DNA from: Prevotellaceae bacterium MN60
GTDB taxonomy: Bacteria > Bacteroidota > Bacteroidia > Bacteroidales > Bacteroidaceae
Direction of reading: 5' to 3'
DNA length: 64,000 bases
Assembly: GCA_900199555.1 (NCBI GenBank)
Contig: FZQZ01000003.1
Coordinates: forward strand, 175,102-239,101
This document shows, one piece after another, positions 41,903-51,163 of this stretch (position 1 is the first letter of the stretch; each line of letters begins with the position of its first letter). The notes below the pieces were generated by a model. That model ran no database searches. It was not told where the DNA came from and saw only the letters and a list, made by a program, of their open reading frames with translations. The translations under genes and the position numbers were made by a program.

Positions 41903-43159
41903 ATGCAATACAACATAACAGCCCCTGAGGCACTAAACCAGACCGTCAAGCTACCGGCATCGAAGAGTATCTCTAATCGTGCCTTGATTATTTATGCTTT
42001 GTCGGGAGGCGATATTCTACCAGACAACCTGTCGGACTGCGATGATACCGAAGTCATCGTAAGTGCGCTGAGAGATAATCCACACGAGATTAATATCAAA
42101 GCCGCAGGTACTGCTATGCGCTTTATGACTGCCTATCTGGCCACCCGTGTAGGCGAAGAGCATATCCTCACAGGAACTGAGCGTATGCAGCATCGCCCTA
42201 TCCGCATCTTGGTGGATGCACTTCGCCAGTTGGGTGCCGACATCGAATATCTGGGTGAAGAAGGGTTTCCACCACTCCGCATCAGAGGACGCCAATTAGA
42301 AGGCGGACAGCTGGATATAGCGGGCAATATCAGTTCACAATACATCTCTGCCTTGTTGCTGATAGGTCCCTATCTACGTGATGGTCTTACCCTTCGCATG
42401 ACAGGCGACGTAATTTCTCGTCCATATATCGACCTCACGCTGTGGATGATGGGTGAGTTTGGCGCAGAGGCTGAATGGAGCACATTCGGAAGTATCAGCG
42501 TATGCAACAAGCCCTACCAGAAGCGCCCTTATTTTATTGAGAGCGACTGGAGTGCAGCATCTTATTGGTATGAAATGATGGCGCTGTCGAAGAATCCTGA
42601 TGACGAGATACGACTGGAAGGACTGATGAATGCCTCTAAACAAGGTGACTCTAGCGTGCGCTACATCTTCAGTCTGTTAGGCGTAAAGAGTAACTTCGGC
42701 ACTACCGAAGAAGGTGTACCGACAACTGTCACGCTGCGCCACTCTGGTCGTTGTGTACCACGACTGGAATATGACTTTGTCAACTCGCCCGACCTGGCGC
42801 AGACCTTTGTAGTCTGCTGTGCCATGCTGGGCGTGCCTTTCCACTTTCATGGATTGTCAACGCTGAAGATTAAAGAGACCGACCGCATTGAGGCGCTCAA
42901 GACTGAGATGCGCAAGATGGGATTCGTACTCCACGACGTGAATGGCAGTGAACTGTATTGGGACGGAGAGCGCTGTGAACCACAATACGAGGCAGGTATT
43001 GACACCTACGAAGACCATCGTATGGCGCTGGCTTTTGCACCGGCAGCCTTCCGCACAGGGCAGCTTCGAATCAACAATCCACAGGTGGTCACCAAGTCGT
43101 ACCCAAAGTTCTGGGAAGACATCAAAGCCGCAGGCTTTGAAGTGAATAGTGAACAATAA
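41903..43159 (+). CDS. aroA: 3-phosphoshikimate 1-carboxyvinyltransferase (EPSP synthase)
   Basis: A 418-residue shikimate-pathway enzyme joining PEP to shikimate 3-phosphate. VKLPASKSISNRALII carries the phosphate-binding Lys-Ser; AAGTAMRFMTAYLA, QYISALLLIGP, KETDRIEALKTEMRKMG and YEDHRMALAFAPAAF are the other family blocks. It is slightly shorter than the E. coli enzyme, as usual in Bacteroidota. The next gene starts 12 bp later, so co-transcription is likely. Confidence 0.95.
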   Translation: MQYNITAPEALNQTVKLPASKSISNRALIIYALSGGDILPDNLSDCDDTEVIVSALRDNPHEINIKAAGTAMRFMTAYLATRVGEEHILTGTERMQHRPIRILVDALRQLGADIEYLGEEGFPPLRIRGRQLEGGQLDIAGNISSQYISALLLIGPYLRDGLTLRMTGDVISRPYIDLTLWMMGEFGAEAEWSTFGSISVCNKPYQKRPYFIESDWSAASYWYEMMALSKNPDDEIRLEGLMNASKQGDSSVRYIFSLLGVKSNFGTTEEGVPTTVTLRHSGRCVPRLEYDFVNSPDLAQTFVVCCAMLGVPFHFHGLSTLKIKETDRIEALKTEMRKMGFVLHDVNGSELYWDGERCEPQYEAGIDTYEDHRMALAFAPAAFRTGQLRINNPQVVTKSYPKFWEDIKAAGFEVNSEQ

Positions 43160-43171
43160 GTTATATATCAT

Positions 43172-46100
43172 ATGCAATTCCTTCTGATTGTCGTCATATC
43201 CCTTGTGGTGCTGGGTGCCATTGCTGCTATCGCTTCTATCGGTAGCACGGATGAGCCTATTGTCAGTAAGGAGGGCGAATGTTCATCGTGCAGTAGCAGG
43301 GTGGATTGCAAACTGGCAGACCTGAAGGAGGAAGTACGAAAAAAGAAGGAAGAGCAAGAAGGAGGATGCAAATCGAAAAAGACTAAATCTACTCTTACGA
43401 CCTGCGTCATTCTTCTGGCATCATCAACCCTATTGCTAACCGCTTGTTCTACCAAGAACAATACCGCGCAAAGTCGCTTCTGGCATTCGTTCAATGCTCG
43501 TTATAATACCTATTATAATGGTTCGGAAGCATTTATCGATGGAAATCTTGAGAAGGAGAACGGCAACAAAGACAACTATACAGAACTGATTCCACTCTAC
43601 CCCGTTGCCAACAAGCAGAGTCGCGAATTGGGAAAGAGTCAATATGACCGTGCGATAGAGAAGGCAGAGAAAACAATTAGGTTACATAGCATCAAGAGGC
43701 GTCCTGAGTGGAACAAGACTCGTCGTAAGACAGCTAAAGATATCGAGTGGCTCAGTCGTCGCGAGTATAATCCATTCCTGTGGCATGCGTGGCTGCTATT
43801 GGGTAAGTCACAGTTCCAGCAAGGTCTCTTTGAAGAAGCAGCAACCACCTTCTCATATATGTCGCGCCTCTATCAGACACAGCCAGCCATCAACGGCATC
43901 GCACGTGCCTGGCAGGCTAAGAGCTATACGGAGCTCGACTGGCTTTATGAAGCAGAGGATGTTATCACCAAACAACAGCGCGATACCATTCACTATCGTG
44001 CCGTGAAAGACTGGGACTACACATTAGCCAACTATTACGTGCACTGCCAGCGCTATCAAGAAGCACTGCCCTATCTGCGCAAGGTAATTAAGCATGAGAA
44101 GCGTCGCAAGCAGAAGGCGCGCGAATGGTTCCTGATGGGACAGATACAGAGCCTGTTGGGCCAGAAGCAAGAGGCCTACCAGTCGTTTAAGCATGTGGTA
44201 CGCCTCAACCCTCCTTACGAGTTAGAGTTTAATGCCCGCATTGCCCAGACCGAGGTGATGCCTGCCACCGATGCTAAGAGTAAGATTAGCAAGCTGAGAC
44301 GCATGGCTCGCTCTGACAACAACAAGGAATATCTTGATCAGGTATTCTATGCCATGGGTAATGTGTACCTCACCCAGCGCGATACCACACATGCCATCGA
44401 AGCCTACGAAGAAGGTTGTAAGAAGGCTACACGTAGTGGTATTGAGAAAGGTGTACTGCTGCTGACATTGGGCAATCTATACTGGGAGAAAGAGAAGTAT
44501 GGCGATGCCCAGCGCTGCTATGGCGAGGCTATCGGCTTGCTGGACAAAGATCGTCCTGACTATAAGCAGTTGTCTGAACGCTCTAAGATACTAGACGAGT
44601 TAGCCCCTCACAGCGATGCAGTAGAGTTGCAAGACTCTCTACAGCGCTTGGCTCTCATGCCAGAGACGCAACGCAATAAGGTGATCGACAAGATTATCGA
44701 GGAGCTTATTAAGAAAGAAAAGGAAGAGCGCCGGGCAAAAGAAGAGGCTGAAGCAGAGCAGAAACTGCAACAGGAAGAAGCCAGAAATGGTGCTGCCAAC
44801 AATCGCAACAGGCCCGCGCCAACAGCTCCTACAGCCTCAACACAGCAAGGACTATGGTATTTCTATAACCCACAGGCGGTAAGTCAGGGTAAACAGATCT
44901 TCCAACGCCAATGGGGCAAGCGTGAGAACCAAGACAACTGGCAACGCATCAACCAGACGGTGGTAAACTTTGCACAGGAAGGAGAAGAGAAACCAGACTC
45001 TCTAGAAGATCTAGATAATCTAGAGGCTCTAGACAATCTAGAGAGCAAAGACTCCATCGCCAGCGGGGAGCCAGCAGACACTAGTGCTCTCGACCCACAT
45101 AAGCGAGAATACTATCTGGCACAGATTCCTTTCACGGATGAACAAAAGGCCGAGAGCGATAATCTCATCAAAGACGGATTGTTCCATTCGGGCATCATCT
45201 TCAAAGACAAGCTTGACAACCTCCGACTCAGCGAGAAGACACTTCATCGCCTAACTACTCAGTATGCCGACTACGAGCATAATGACGAGGCATTGTATCA
45301 CCTCTTCCTACTCTACTCTCGTCAGGGCAGGAAAACAGAGGCCGACCACTGTCTGGCTATGCTCAAGAGCGACTATCCTGAAAGTAATTGGACCATTCTT
45401 TTATCCGATCCATACTTTGCAGAGAATCAGCGTTTTGGCATACACATCGAAGACTCCATCTATGCAGCCACCTACGCAGCCTTCAAGGAAAATCGCCATG
45501 CAGAGGTACATGCCAACAACACGCTTTCCGAACAGCGCTTCCCCTTAGGAGAGCATCGTCCTAAGTTCTTGTTTATCGAGGGACTCAGTCTGCTGAACGA
45601 AGGAAATGCACAAGCCTGTGTGGAGCGCATGAAGAAAGTGGTGGAGCAATATCCACAGAGTGAGGTTAGCGAGATGGCAGGTATGATTGTGCGTGGTGTG
45701 CAACAAGGCAGAACACTACATGGCGGCAAGTTTGACATTGGCGATGTATGGTCACGACGCACCATTGATATGAATAGCGATTCTACACGAATCGACACAC
45801 TCAGCATCGAGCGTAATGCCAACTATATCTTCATGTTGGCTTATCAGCCCGACTCTATCAATCAGAACCAGCTGCTCTACGAGATGGCGAAATATAACTT
45901 CAGCAACTTCCTCGTACGCAACTTCGATATCACTATCGACCAAGATGAATATGGACTGGCACGCATGCTCGTCAGTGGTTTCCTCAACTATGACGAAGCT
46001 CATCAATATGCCCATCAACTCTATTCCGACAAATCGATGTCAACACTGCTTCGTCCTTGTCGCAGCCTTATCGTCAGTGAGAAGAACCTCCGCTTGCTGG

Positions 46101-46342
46101 GCACCAACTATAGCTATCGCGACTACGAAGAATTCTTCGAAAAAGAGCTGGAACCACTGGATGTTTCTCCTGAGCCTCTATTAGACGAGCCTGAGATTAT
46201 CACACAGGAGGAAGAGGAAGATGTGCAGCCTGCAACGGATAGCAACCAGCCGACTGCCAATGATGACGACCCATTATTCAATGATTTGCCTCAACAGCAA
46301 AACAGTGGATACATGGAGTTTGACGATGATTTTTGGAGATAA
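43172..46342 (+). CDS. PorW/SprE-like TPR protein with an N-terminal Cys-rich membrane segment fused in frame
   Basis: A 1056-residue protein. Residues 1-75 look like a separate small membrane protein: one helix (QFLLIVVISLVVLGAIAAIASI), then GECSSCSSRVDCKLADLKEEVRKKKEEQE. Residues about 78-96 form a second hydrophobic segment ending LLLTAC, a perfect lipobox, followed by STKNNTAQSRFWHSFNARYNTYYNG and TPR repeats as in PorW/SprE lipoproteins, which are needed for type IX secretion. No in-frame ATG precedes the internal signal. Part of the middle (DSLEDLDNLEALDNLESKDS) is coded by a CTAG 9-bp repeat. Confidence 0.8.
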   Translation: MQFLLIVVISLVVLGAIAAIASIGSTDEPIVSKEGECSSCSSRVDCKLADLKEEVRKKKEEQEGGCKSKKTKSTLTTCVILLASSTLLLTACSTKNNTAQSRFWHSFNARYNTYYNGSEAFIDGNLEKENGNKDNYTELIPLYPVANKQSRELGKSQYDRAIEKAEKTIRLHSIKRRPEWNKTRRKTAKDIEWLSRREYNPFLWHAWLLLGKSQFQQGLFEEAATTFSYMSRLYQTQPAINGIARAWQAKSYTELDWLYEAEDVITKQQRDTIHYRAVKDWDYTLANYYVHCQRYQEALPYLRKVIKHEKRRKQKAREWFLMGQIQSLLGQKQEAYQSFKHVVRLNPPYELEFNARIAQTEVMPATDAKSKISKLRRMARSDNNKEYLDQVFYAMGNVYLTQRDTTHAIEAYEEGCKKATRSGIEKGVLLLTLGNLYWEKEKYGDAQRCYGEAIGLLDKDRPDYKQLSERSKILDELAPHSDAVELQDSLQRLALMPETQRNKVIDKIIEELIKKEKEERRAKEEAEAEQKLQQEEARNGAANNRNRPAPTAPTASTQQGLWYFYNPQAVSQGKQIFQRQWGKRENQDNWQRINQTVVNFAQEGEEKPDSLEDLDNLEALDNLESKDSIASGEPADTSALDPHKREYYLAQIPFTDEQKAESDNLIKDGLFHSGIIFKDKLDNLRLSEKTLHRLTTQYADYEHNDEALYHLFLLYSRQGRKTEADHCLAMLKSDYPESNWTILLSDPYFAENQRFGIHIEDSIYAATYAAFKENRHAEVHANNTLSEQRFPLGEHRPKFLFIEGLSLLNEGNAQACVERMKKVVEQYPQSEVSEMAGMIVRGVQQGRTLHGGKFDIGDVWSRRTIDMNSDSTRIDTLSIERNANYIFMLAYQPDSINQNQLLYEMAKYNFSNFLVRNFDITIDQDEYGLARMLVSGFLNYDEAHQYAHQLYSDKSMSTLLRPCRSLIVSEKNLRLLGTNYSYRDYEEFFEKELEPLDVSPEPLLDEPEIITQEEEEDVQPATDSNQPTANDDDPLFNDLPQQQNSGYMEFDDDFWR
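45001..45041 (+). repeat. In-frame CTAG 9-bp tandem repeat in PorW-like gene
   Basis: CTAG at 45002, 45011, 45020, 45029 and 45038, exactly 9 bp apart, coding an L-x-x-L-D/E-N acidic run. Confidence 0.88.
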
Positions 46343-46417
46343 ACAAAATTTTTGTTCTTTTCATGTCACAAAACAGCTCTTCATACGTATTATAGATAAA
46401 GAACAAAGATAATCACA

Positions 46418-46894
46418 ATGAGCCAAGAAGAGTTTCAACAGGCAGTATACCAACTACGACCACACATCACGGAGTTGGCGCAACACTACCTGGCAGACCA
46501 CGAAAAGGCTGAAGATGCCGCACAAGATGCACTGCTACGACTATGGCAGATGCACGAGCAGCTACACCCACCTATCGATGGTCTGGCGAAGACTCTCACT
46601 CGCAACATCTGCATCGACCTGCTACGCCGCCAACATCCTACCAAACCTATCAACCAGATAGAGGCGGAAGAAACGGAGACGAGCAATCACCAACAAGTAG
46701 AACGCATGATGGCAGTTGTAGATTCCTTGCCCGAATTGCAACAAACCATCCTCCGTCTACGCCACATGCAAGGAATGGAGATGAAAGAACTGGCAGCATT
46801 ACTGCAAATGAATGAAGCAGCTGTGCGAAAAGCCCTCAGCAGAGCACGCATGGCAGTAAGAGATAAGTATTTAACACAGCAAGACAATGAATAA
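46418..46894 (+). CDS. ECF-type RNA polymerase sigma factor
   Basis: A 158-residue sigma-70 family protein of the extracytoplasmic function type. Region 2 is seen as ADHEKAEDAAQDALLRLWQMHEQL and LTRNICIDLLRRQ, and region 4 as LPELQQTILRLRHMQGMEMKELAALLQMNEAAVRKALSRAR. It overlaps the next gene by 8 bp. That gene has the layout of an anti-sigma factor. Its position between the PorW-like gene and porX recalls the SigP-PorX link known in Porphyromonas, but orthology to SigP is not shown. Confidence 0.9.
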   Translation: MSQEEFQQAVYQLRPHITELAQHYLADHEKAEDAAQDALLRLWQMHEQLHPPIDGLAKTLTRNICIDLLRRQHPTKPINQIEAEETETSNHQQVERMMAVVDSLPELQQTILRLRHMQGMEMKELAALLQMNEAAVRKALSRARMAVRDKYLTQQDNE

Positions 46895-47321
46895 TCAGAA
46901 TCATATAAGAACACTGACAGAGCGCTTCTTTCAAGGAGAGACAACGCTTGCCGAGGAGCAGCAACTCTACCAGTTGTATCAGTGCGAAGATATTCCTCAA
47001 GACTTACTGCCCTATCGTCAGATGTTTCTCGATTTACAAGCCATCGGCTCTGAGACTACGGCAAAGGTGCAACCGATTCGCAGCCATCGTATCATCCGCT
47101 GGATGATAGCTGCCTCTTTGGCACTGATTGTTGGTTTCACCACCATTCTTTTGTTCCGTCAGCACCAACAAGAGGAGTGTGTTGCTTATATATATGGTAA
47201 GAAGACCACCGACATCAATGTCATCATGGCTGAGATGAGGTTATCTGCAAAAACGATGACCACCGACACACACCATGATATCGTTGAATGCCAACTTAAC
47301 GAGATGTTCAACATAGAATAA
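46887..47321 (+). CDS. Anti-sigma-factor-like single-pass membrane protein
   Basis: A 144-residue protein. The cytoplasmic part begins with TLTERFFQGETTLAEEQQLYQLYQ, a sequence common at the start of Bacteroidota anti-sigma-type proteins; a helix at about 71-90 (IIRWMIAASLALIVGFTTILLF) is followed by a short periplasmic tail. Coupled by overlap to the ECF sigma gene. Its role as anti-sigma is inferred from layout and position. Confidence 0.75.
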   Translation: MNNQNHIRTLTERFFQGETTLAEEQQLYQLYQCEDIPQDLLPYRQMFLDLQAIGSETTAKVQPIRSHRIIRWMIAASLALIVGFTTILLFRQHQQEECVAYIYGKKTTDINVIMAEMRLSAKTMTTDTHHDIVECQLNEMFNIE

Positions 47322-47332
47322 TATATCAGCTT

Positions 47333-47770
47333 ATGAAAAGATTCGTCATATTATTAGCTTTCATTGTTTGCCAGCTATCAGTAATGGCACAGAAAGAGCT
47401 ACACATTGGAGCCTTGTTCGAAGGAAAAATTGTTCCTCGCGACAAGATGGTAGAGACACGCGTGCGCGGTCGTTCGCTCAGTAAATACGGACTCACCTAT
47501 TTCCATAGTCTTCGCTTCGAGCCAAGCACTAAGGAAGAGAAAGCTATCAAAAAGCTGCTGAAAGAAGATATGGCAGAAAGGGCATCGCAAAACTACAGAT
47601 GCCACACAGACGATGACAAAGGTCTCTATCAGGTATTTATGCAATTACCTGCTGTCAACGGCAAGAATCGCATGCTTTGTTATAAGCAACGATACGATAG
47701 CGTGCTCGTCATCTATATGGAAGGCCCTGAGGCTTCATTCAATACTTTAGAAAAAATGTCAAACAAATAA
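47333..47770 (+). CDS. Secreted protein, DUF6108-like, unknown function
   Basis: A 145-residue exported protein with signal peptide MKRFVILLAFIVCQLSVMA. The mature part contains HIGALFEGKIVPRDKMVETRVRGRSLSKYGLTYFHSLRF, resembling small Bacteroidota proteins found downstream of ECF sigma/anti-sigma pairs (DUF6108, tentative). Twelve bp after the anti-sigma-like gene and 12 bp before the outer-membrane protein gene, so part of one operon. Confidence 0.7.
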   Translation: MKRFVILLAFIVCQLSVMAQKELHIGALFEGKIVPRDKMVETRVRGRSLSKYGLTYFHSLRFEPSTKEEKAIKKLLKEDMAERASQNYRCHTDDDKGLYQVFMQLPAVNGKNRMLCYKQRYDSVLVIYMEGPEASFNTLEKMSNK

Positions 47771-47782
47771 ATCAACACAATT

Positions 47783-48649
47783 ATGAAAAAGATTCTTTTA
47801 GGAATGGCACTGCTCACCGCGACAGCAGTACAGGCTATGGAAGACAACGACACAACGATTATCAACAACGCCCATAAGGTAATGGTTATCACTAACGACT
47901 CGCTACAGCAGATTAAGGTAGTGGGTAAGGACGAAGACAAGCAATATGTTTACGAGAACCTTATCCAGATTGTTGATACTAACTATGTCAGCGAATCACG
48001 CACCTATCGCGAATTAAATGCCGTCAACTGGAAAGTCGGCAAGAAGGACCAGAATGGTTGGAGCAGTAATAGCCTCACTTTACATTTCGGACTAGGAGTA
48101 TCAACTCCTACCAACGTTCCGAGCGACATTGATTTTCGTCCTTTCAGTTCGTGGGAAGCCATGATATGGTTACAGTTTGACCATACTCCCAAATATAAGT
48201 TGCAGACCTATTCAATTGGTCTTGGATTCACCTCGCGCAGCTATGGTATCCGCGATGACAGGATGTTCTATAAAGGCGAAGATGGCGTCACTGCATTGTA
48301 TGACTATCCTGCAGGTGCTGCTTCCAGAAGCTCACATATCACGATTAGCAGCATTTCCATTCCTCTCCTCTTCAAACAGAAGTTTGGTCACAAGAGTCAC
48401 TTTAGCCTGACATTAGGTCCTGTGATTAATTTCAACTTGGCGGGCACTATTAACAATAGCTTTGAACTTGATGACGACGATTACGATATCACCACCAGAA
48501 AGATTGGCCATCGCCCCGTCACAGTTGACTTCATGGGTATCTTGCGAGCTTATGGAGTTGGCTTCTACGTCAAGTATTCTCCCATGAGTGTACTGAAGAC
48601 CAACCGTGGACCAGAGTTCCGCGCACTCTCTTTCGGCTTATACCTCTAA
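47783..48649 (+). CDS. Predicted outer-membrane beta-barrel protein
   Basis: A 288-residue protein with signal peptide MKKILLGMALLTATAVQA, then alternating amphipathic strands (SNSLTLHFGLGVSTP, YSIGLGFTSRSYGI, HFSLTLGPVINFNLAGT) and a terminal strand ending in FGLYL with an aromatic residue before the end. Last gene of the ECF operon. Function unknown; envelope stress response or T9SS-related role is possible from position. Confidence 0.75.
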   Translation: MKKILLGMALLTATAVQAMEDNDTTIINNAHKVMVITNDSLQQIKVVGKDEDKQYVYENLIQIVDTNYVSESRTYRELNAVNWKVGKKDQNGWSSNSLTLHFGLGVSTPTNVPSDIDFRPFSSWEAMIWLQFDHTPKYKLQTYSIGLGFTSRSYGIRDDRMFYKGEDGVTALYDYPAGAASRSSHITISSISIPLLFKQKFGHKSHFSLTLGPVINFNLAGTINNSFELDDDDYDITTRKIGHRPVTVDFMGILRAYGVGFYVKYSPMSVLKTNRGPEFRALSFGLYL

Positions 48650-48700
48650 CACTCAAACGCTTTTTTCTGTTAATATAAAGGCTGTAATAAAAAAAATATG

Positions 48701-48708
48701 TATCTTTG
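48701..48708 (+). promoter_or_regulatory. TAnnTTTG promoter box for porX
   Basis: TATCTTTG followed by CA, 33 bp before the porX ATG at 48742; it overlaps and excludes the earlier in-frame start at 48706. Confidence 0.7.
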
Positions 48709-48741
48709 CAGATAAATTGTAAATCAGTTAAATCTGCAAAC

Positions 48742-50289
48742 ATGACAAACGGATTATTGCTATGGGCTGACGATGAGATGGAACTGCTCCGTGCTCATCT
48801 GCTCTTCCTTGAGAAAAAAGGCTACGAGGTGGTGACGGTGACCAATGGCACCGATGCCATTGAAGAGTGCAAGAAACGTACCTTCGACCTGGTATTACTC
48901 GACGAGATGATGCCAGGTCTCTCTGGTTTAGAGACGCTGCAGCGTATCAAAGAAATGACGCCACAGGTGCCCGTTGTCATGGTGACCAAGAGTGAGGAGG
49001 AGGACATCATGAATCAGGCTATCGGTCAACAGATAGCCGACTACCTTATCAAGCCTGTGAACCCGAACCAGATTCTGCTGACACTGAAGAAGAATATCCA
49101 CCGCAAGGAGATAGTCACTGAGACGGTGCAGAGCAATTACCAGCAGCAGTTCCAGCAGCTGAGCATGCAGATTATGGACAGCAGCACATGGGAAGAATGG
49201 ACCGCCATCTATAAGCGTTTGGTACGCTGGGAGTTGGAGCTCAGTGCTACCGACTCACAGATGACCGAGATGCTGGAGATGCAGAAGCAAGAAGCCAACC
49301 GCGGCTTTGCCAAATATATCAAGCAGCATTATATGGATTGGATGAATGGCAATGAACATCCGTTAATCTCTAATGAGCTATTCAAGACCAAGGTATTCCC
49401 CCTGCTGAATGCTGGTGAGAAAGTATTCTTGATTGTGCTTGATAACTTCCGCTACGACCAATGGAAGACACTAGAGCGCGAGATTGGTGACCAGTTTGAC
49501 ATTGACGAGGATGTATATTGCAGCATCCTGCCCACTGCCACACAGTATGCACGCAACGCTATCTTCTCTGGCTTGATGCCTATCCAGATAGCACAGATGT
49601 TCCCCGACCTATGGGTTGATGAGGACGAGGAAGAAGGTAAGAACCTCAACGAAGAACCGCTTATCCGCACACAGATAGAGCGCTATCGCCGTCATGACGT
49701 TTTCTCTTATCATAAGATTAACACCTCGCAAGAGGCCGACAAGCTGCTCAGTCAGTTGAAATCATTGGAGAAGAACGACCTTAACGTGGTGGTCTTCAAC
49801 TTCATCGACATGCTGAGCCACGCCCGTACGGAGTCTAAGATGGTGCGCGAGTTAGCCAACAACGAGTCGGCCTATCGCAGCATCACATTGTCATGGTTCC
49901 GCCATTCTGTCATGGCAGACCTTTTCCGTCAACTGGCACAGAGCGACTATCGTATCATCATCACCACCGACCATGGTAGCATCCGTGCCACCAATCCCGT
50001 CAAGATTATCGGTGACCGCAATACGAATACCAATCTGCGCTATAAGCTGGGTAAGAACCTCTCCTACGATTCCAAAGACCTCTTCGTCATCAAGGACCCA
50101 CAAAAGGCTCACCTGCCTGCTCCCAACTTGTCGACCAGCTACGTCTTTGCCACGGGTGACGACTTCTTTGCCTACCCCAACAACTACAACTATTATGTAT
50201 CCTACTATCGCAACACCTTCCAGCATGGAGGCATCTCGATGGAGGAAATGATTATACCGATTGTAACACTTAAAGGAAGAAAAAGATAA
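48742..50289 (+). CDS. porX: T9SS response regulator / alkaline-phosphatase-fold protein PorX
   Basis: A 515-residue two-part protein. Residues 1-125 are a receiver domain with the acidic pair in WADDEME, the phospho-acceptor D54 in LLDEMMPG and K83 in MVTKSE. The C-terminal part is the PglZ/alkaline phosphatase-like domain (VFLIVLDNFRYDQW, TATQYARNAIFSGLMP, VVFNFIDMLSHAR, IITTDHGS) that binds zinc. In Porphyromonas PorX with PorY controls type IX secretion. It is followed by tsaE 11 bp downstream, the usual arrangement in the phylum. Confidence 0.94.
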   Translation: MTNGLLLWADDEMELLRAHLLFLEKKGYEVVTVTNGTDAIEECKKRTFDLVLLDEMMPGLSGLETLQRIKEMTPQVPVVMVTKSEEEDIMNQAIGQQIADYLIKPVNPNQILLTLKKNIHRKEIVTETVQSNYQQQFQQLSMQIMDSSTWEEWTAIYKRLVRWELELSATDSQMTEMLEMQKQEANRGFAKYIKQHYMDWMNGNEHPLISNELFKTKVFPLLNAGEKVFLIVLDNFRYDQWKTLEREIGDQFDIDEDVYCSILPTATQYARNAIFSGLMPIQIAQMFPDLWVDEDEEEGKNLNEEPLIRTQIERYRRHDVFSYHKINTSQEADKLLSQLKSLEKNDLNVVVFNFIDMLSHARTESKMVRELANNESAYRSITLSWFRHSVMADLFRQLAQSDYRIIITTDHGSIRATNPVKIIGDRNTNTNLRYKLGKNLSYDSKDLFVIKDPQKAHLPAPNLSTSYVFATGDDFFAYPNNYNYYVSYYRNTFQHGGISMEEMIIPIVTLKGRKR

Positions 50290-50300
50290 AAAGTTAAGAT

Positions 50301-50711
50301 ATGGACATTATTATTAAGGATATTGAGCACATCCGTGAAGCAGCACGGGAGTTTATCAAGCAGATTGGCGACCGCCACGTCTTTGCCTTCTATGGTAAGA
50401 TGGGAGCCGGTAAGACTACCTTTGTCAAGGCTATCTGCGAAGAGTTAGGCGTTGAGGATGTTATCACCTCACCCACCTTTGCCATCATCAACGAATATAC
50501 AACGGGCGAAGGCGACAGTCTTTTCCACTTCGACTTCTATCGCATCAAGAAGCTCGAAGAGGTGTATGATATGGGTTATGAGGATTATTTCTATTCAGGT
50601 GCACTCTGCTTCATCGAGTGGCCCGAACTGATAGAAGACATCCTGCCCGACGATGCCGTACATGTCAGCATCACCGAGCAGGAAGATGGTAGCAGGCTTG
50701 TCACATTCTGA
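50301..50711 (+). CDS. tsaE: tRNA threonylcarbamoyladenosine biosynthesis ATPase
   Basis: A 136-residue ATPase partner of TsaBD in t6A37 synthesis. Walker A is [16 protein letters not shown] at 30-45; [10 protein letters not shown] and HFDFYRI are further family blocks. Its stop codon lies inside the terminator hairpin. Co-transcribed with porX. Confidence 0.94.
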   Translation: MDIIIKDIEHIREAAREFIKQIGDRHVFAFYGKMGAGKTTFVKAICEELGVEDVITSPTFAIINEYTTGEGDSLFHFDFYRIKKLEEVYDMGYEDYFYSGALCFIEWPELIEDILPDDAVHVSITEQEDGSRLVTF

Positions 50712-50726
50712 CGAGCCTGTTTTTTG
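50693..50726 (+). terminator. Terminator overlapping the tsaE stop codon
   Basis: CAGGCTTGTC (50693-50702) pairs with GACGAGCCTG (50710-50719) with one wobble, then TTTTTTG. The TGA stop at 50709-50711 is at the loop-right arm boundary. Confidence 0.8.
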
Positions 50727-50749
50727 TTTATTCCGTCGTCTCTTTCTTT

Positions 50750-51064
50750 TTACAGAAGAGCCTGGAACTTCTCGTCAATCTTAGCCTTGGGCTGAGCGCC
50801 GACAATCTTGTCAACAACCTGACCGTTCTTGAAGAACAGGATAGTGGGGATGTTGCGGATACCAAACTCCACAGCGATGTCCTCGTTCTCCTCTACATCA
50901 CACTTGCCGACAGTAATCTTGCCATCATAGGCTTCGGCCAACTCAGAAATGACGGGAGCTACCATACGGCAGGGACCACACCATGTTGCCCAGAAATCTA
51001 CCACTAATGGCTGCTCGCCATTCTTCAGGCTCTCGAAATTCTCACTTGTGATTGTTACTTCCAT
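50750..51064 (-). CDS. trxA: Thioredoxin
   Basis: A 104-residue thioredoxin with the active site WATWCGPCRM at about 28-37, the cis-proline in RNIPTILFFKNGQ and a typical GAQPKAKIDEKF end. General cytoplasmic disulfide reductant. It lies downstream of dnaE on the same strand with a 99-bp gap; no canonical promoter box was found. Confidence 0.95.
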   Translation of the reverse strand: MEVTITSENFESLKNGEQPLVVDFWATWCGPCRMVAPVISELAEAYDGKITVGKCDVEENEDIAVEFGIRNIPTILFFKNGQVVDKIVGAQPKAKIDEKFQALL

Positions 51065-51163
51065 AATCTTACTTTTTACAATTTACAGATTTACAATATA
51101 TTTCTCAGTTCACTACATACAAATACCGTGCCAACTTTTTCGCTGTCAGTTTGTTACTCTTCG

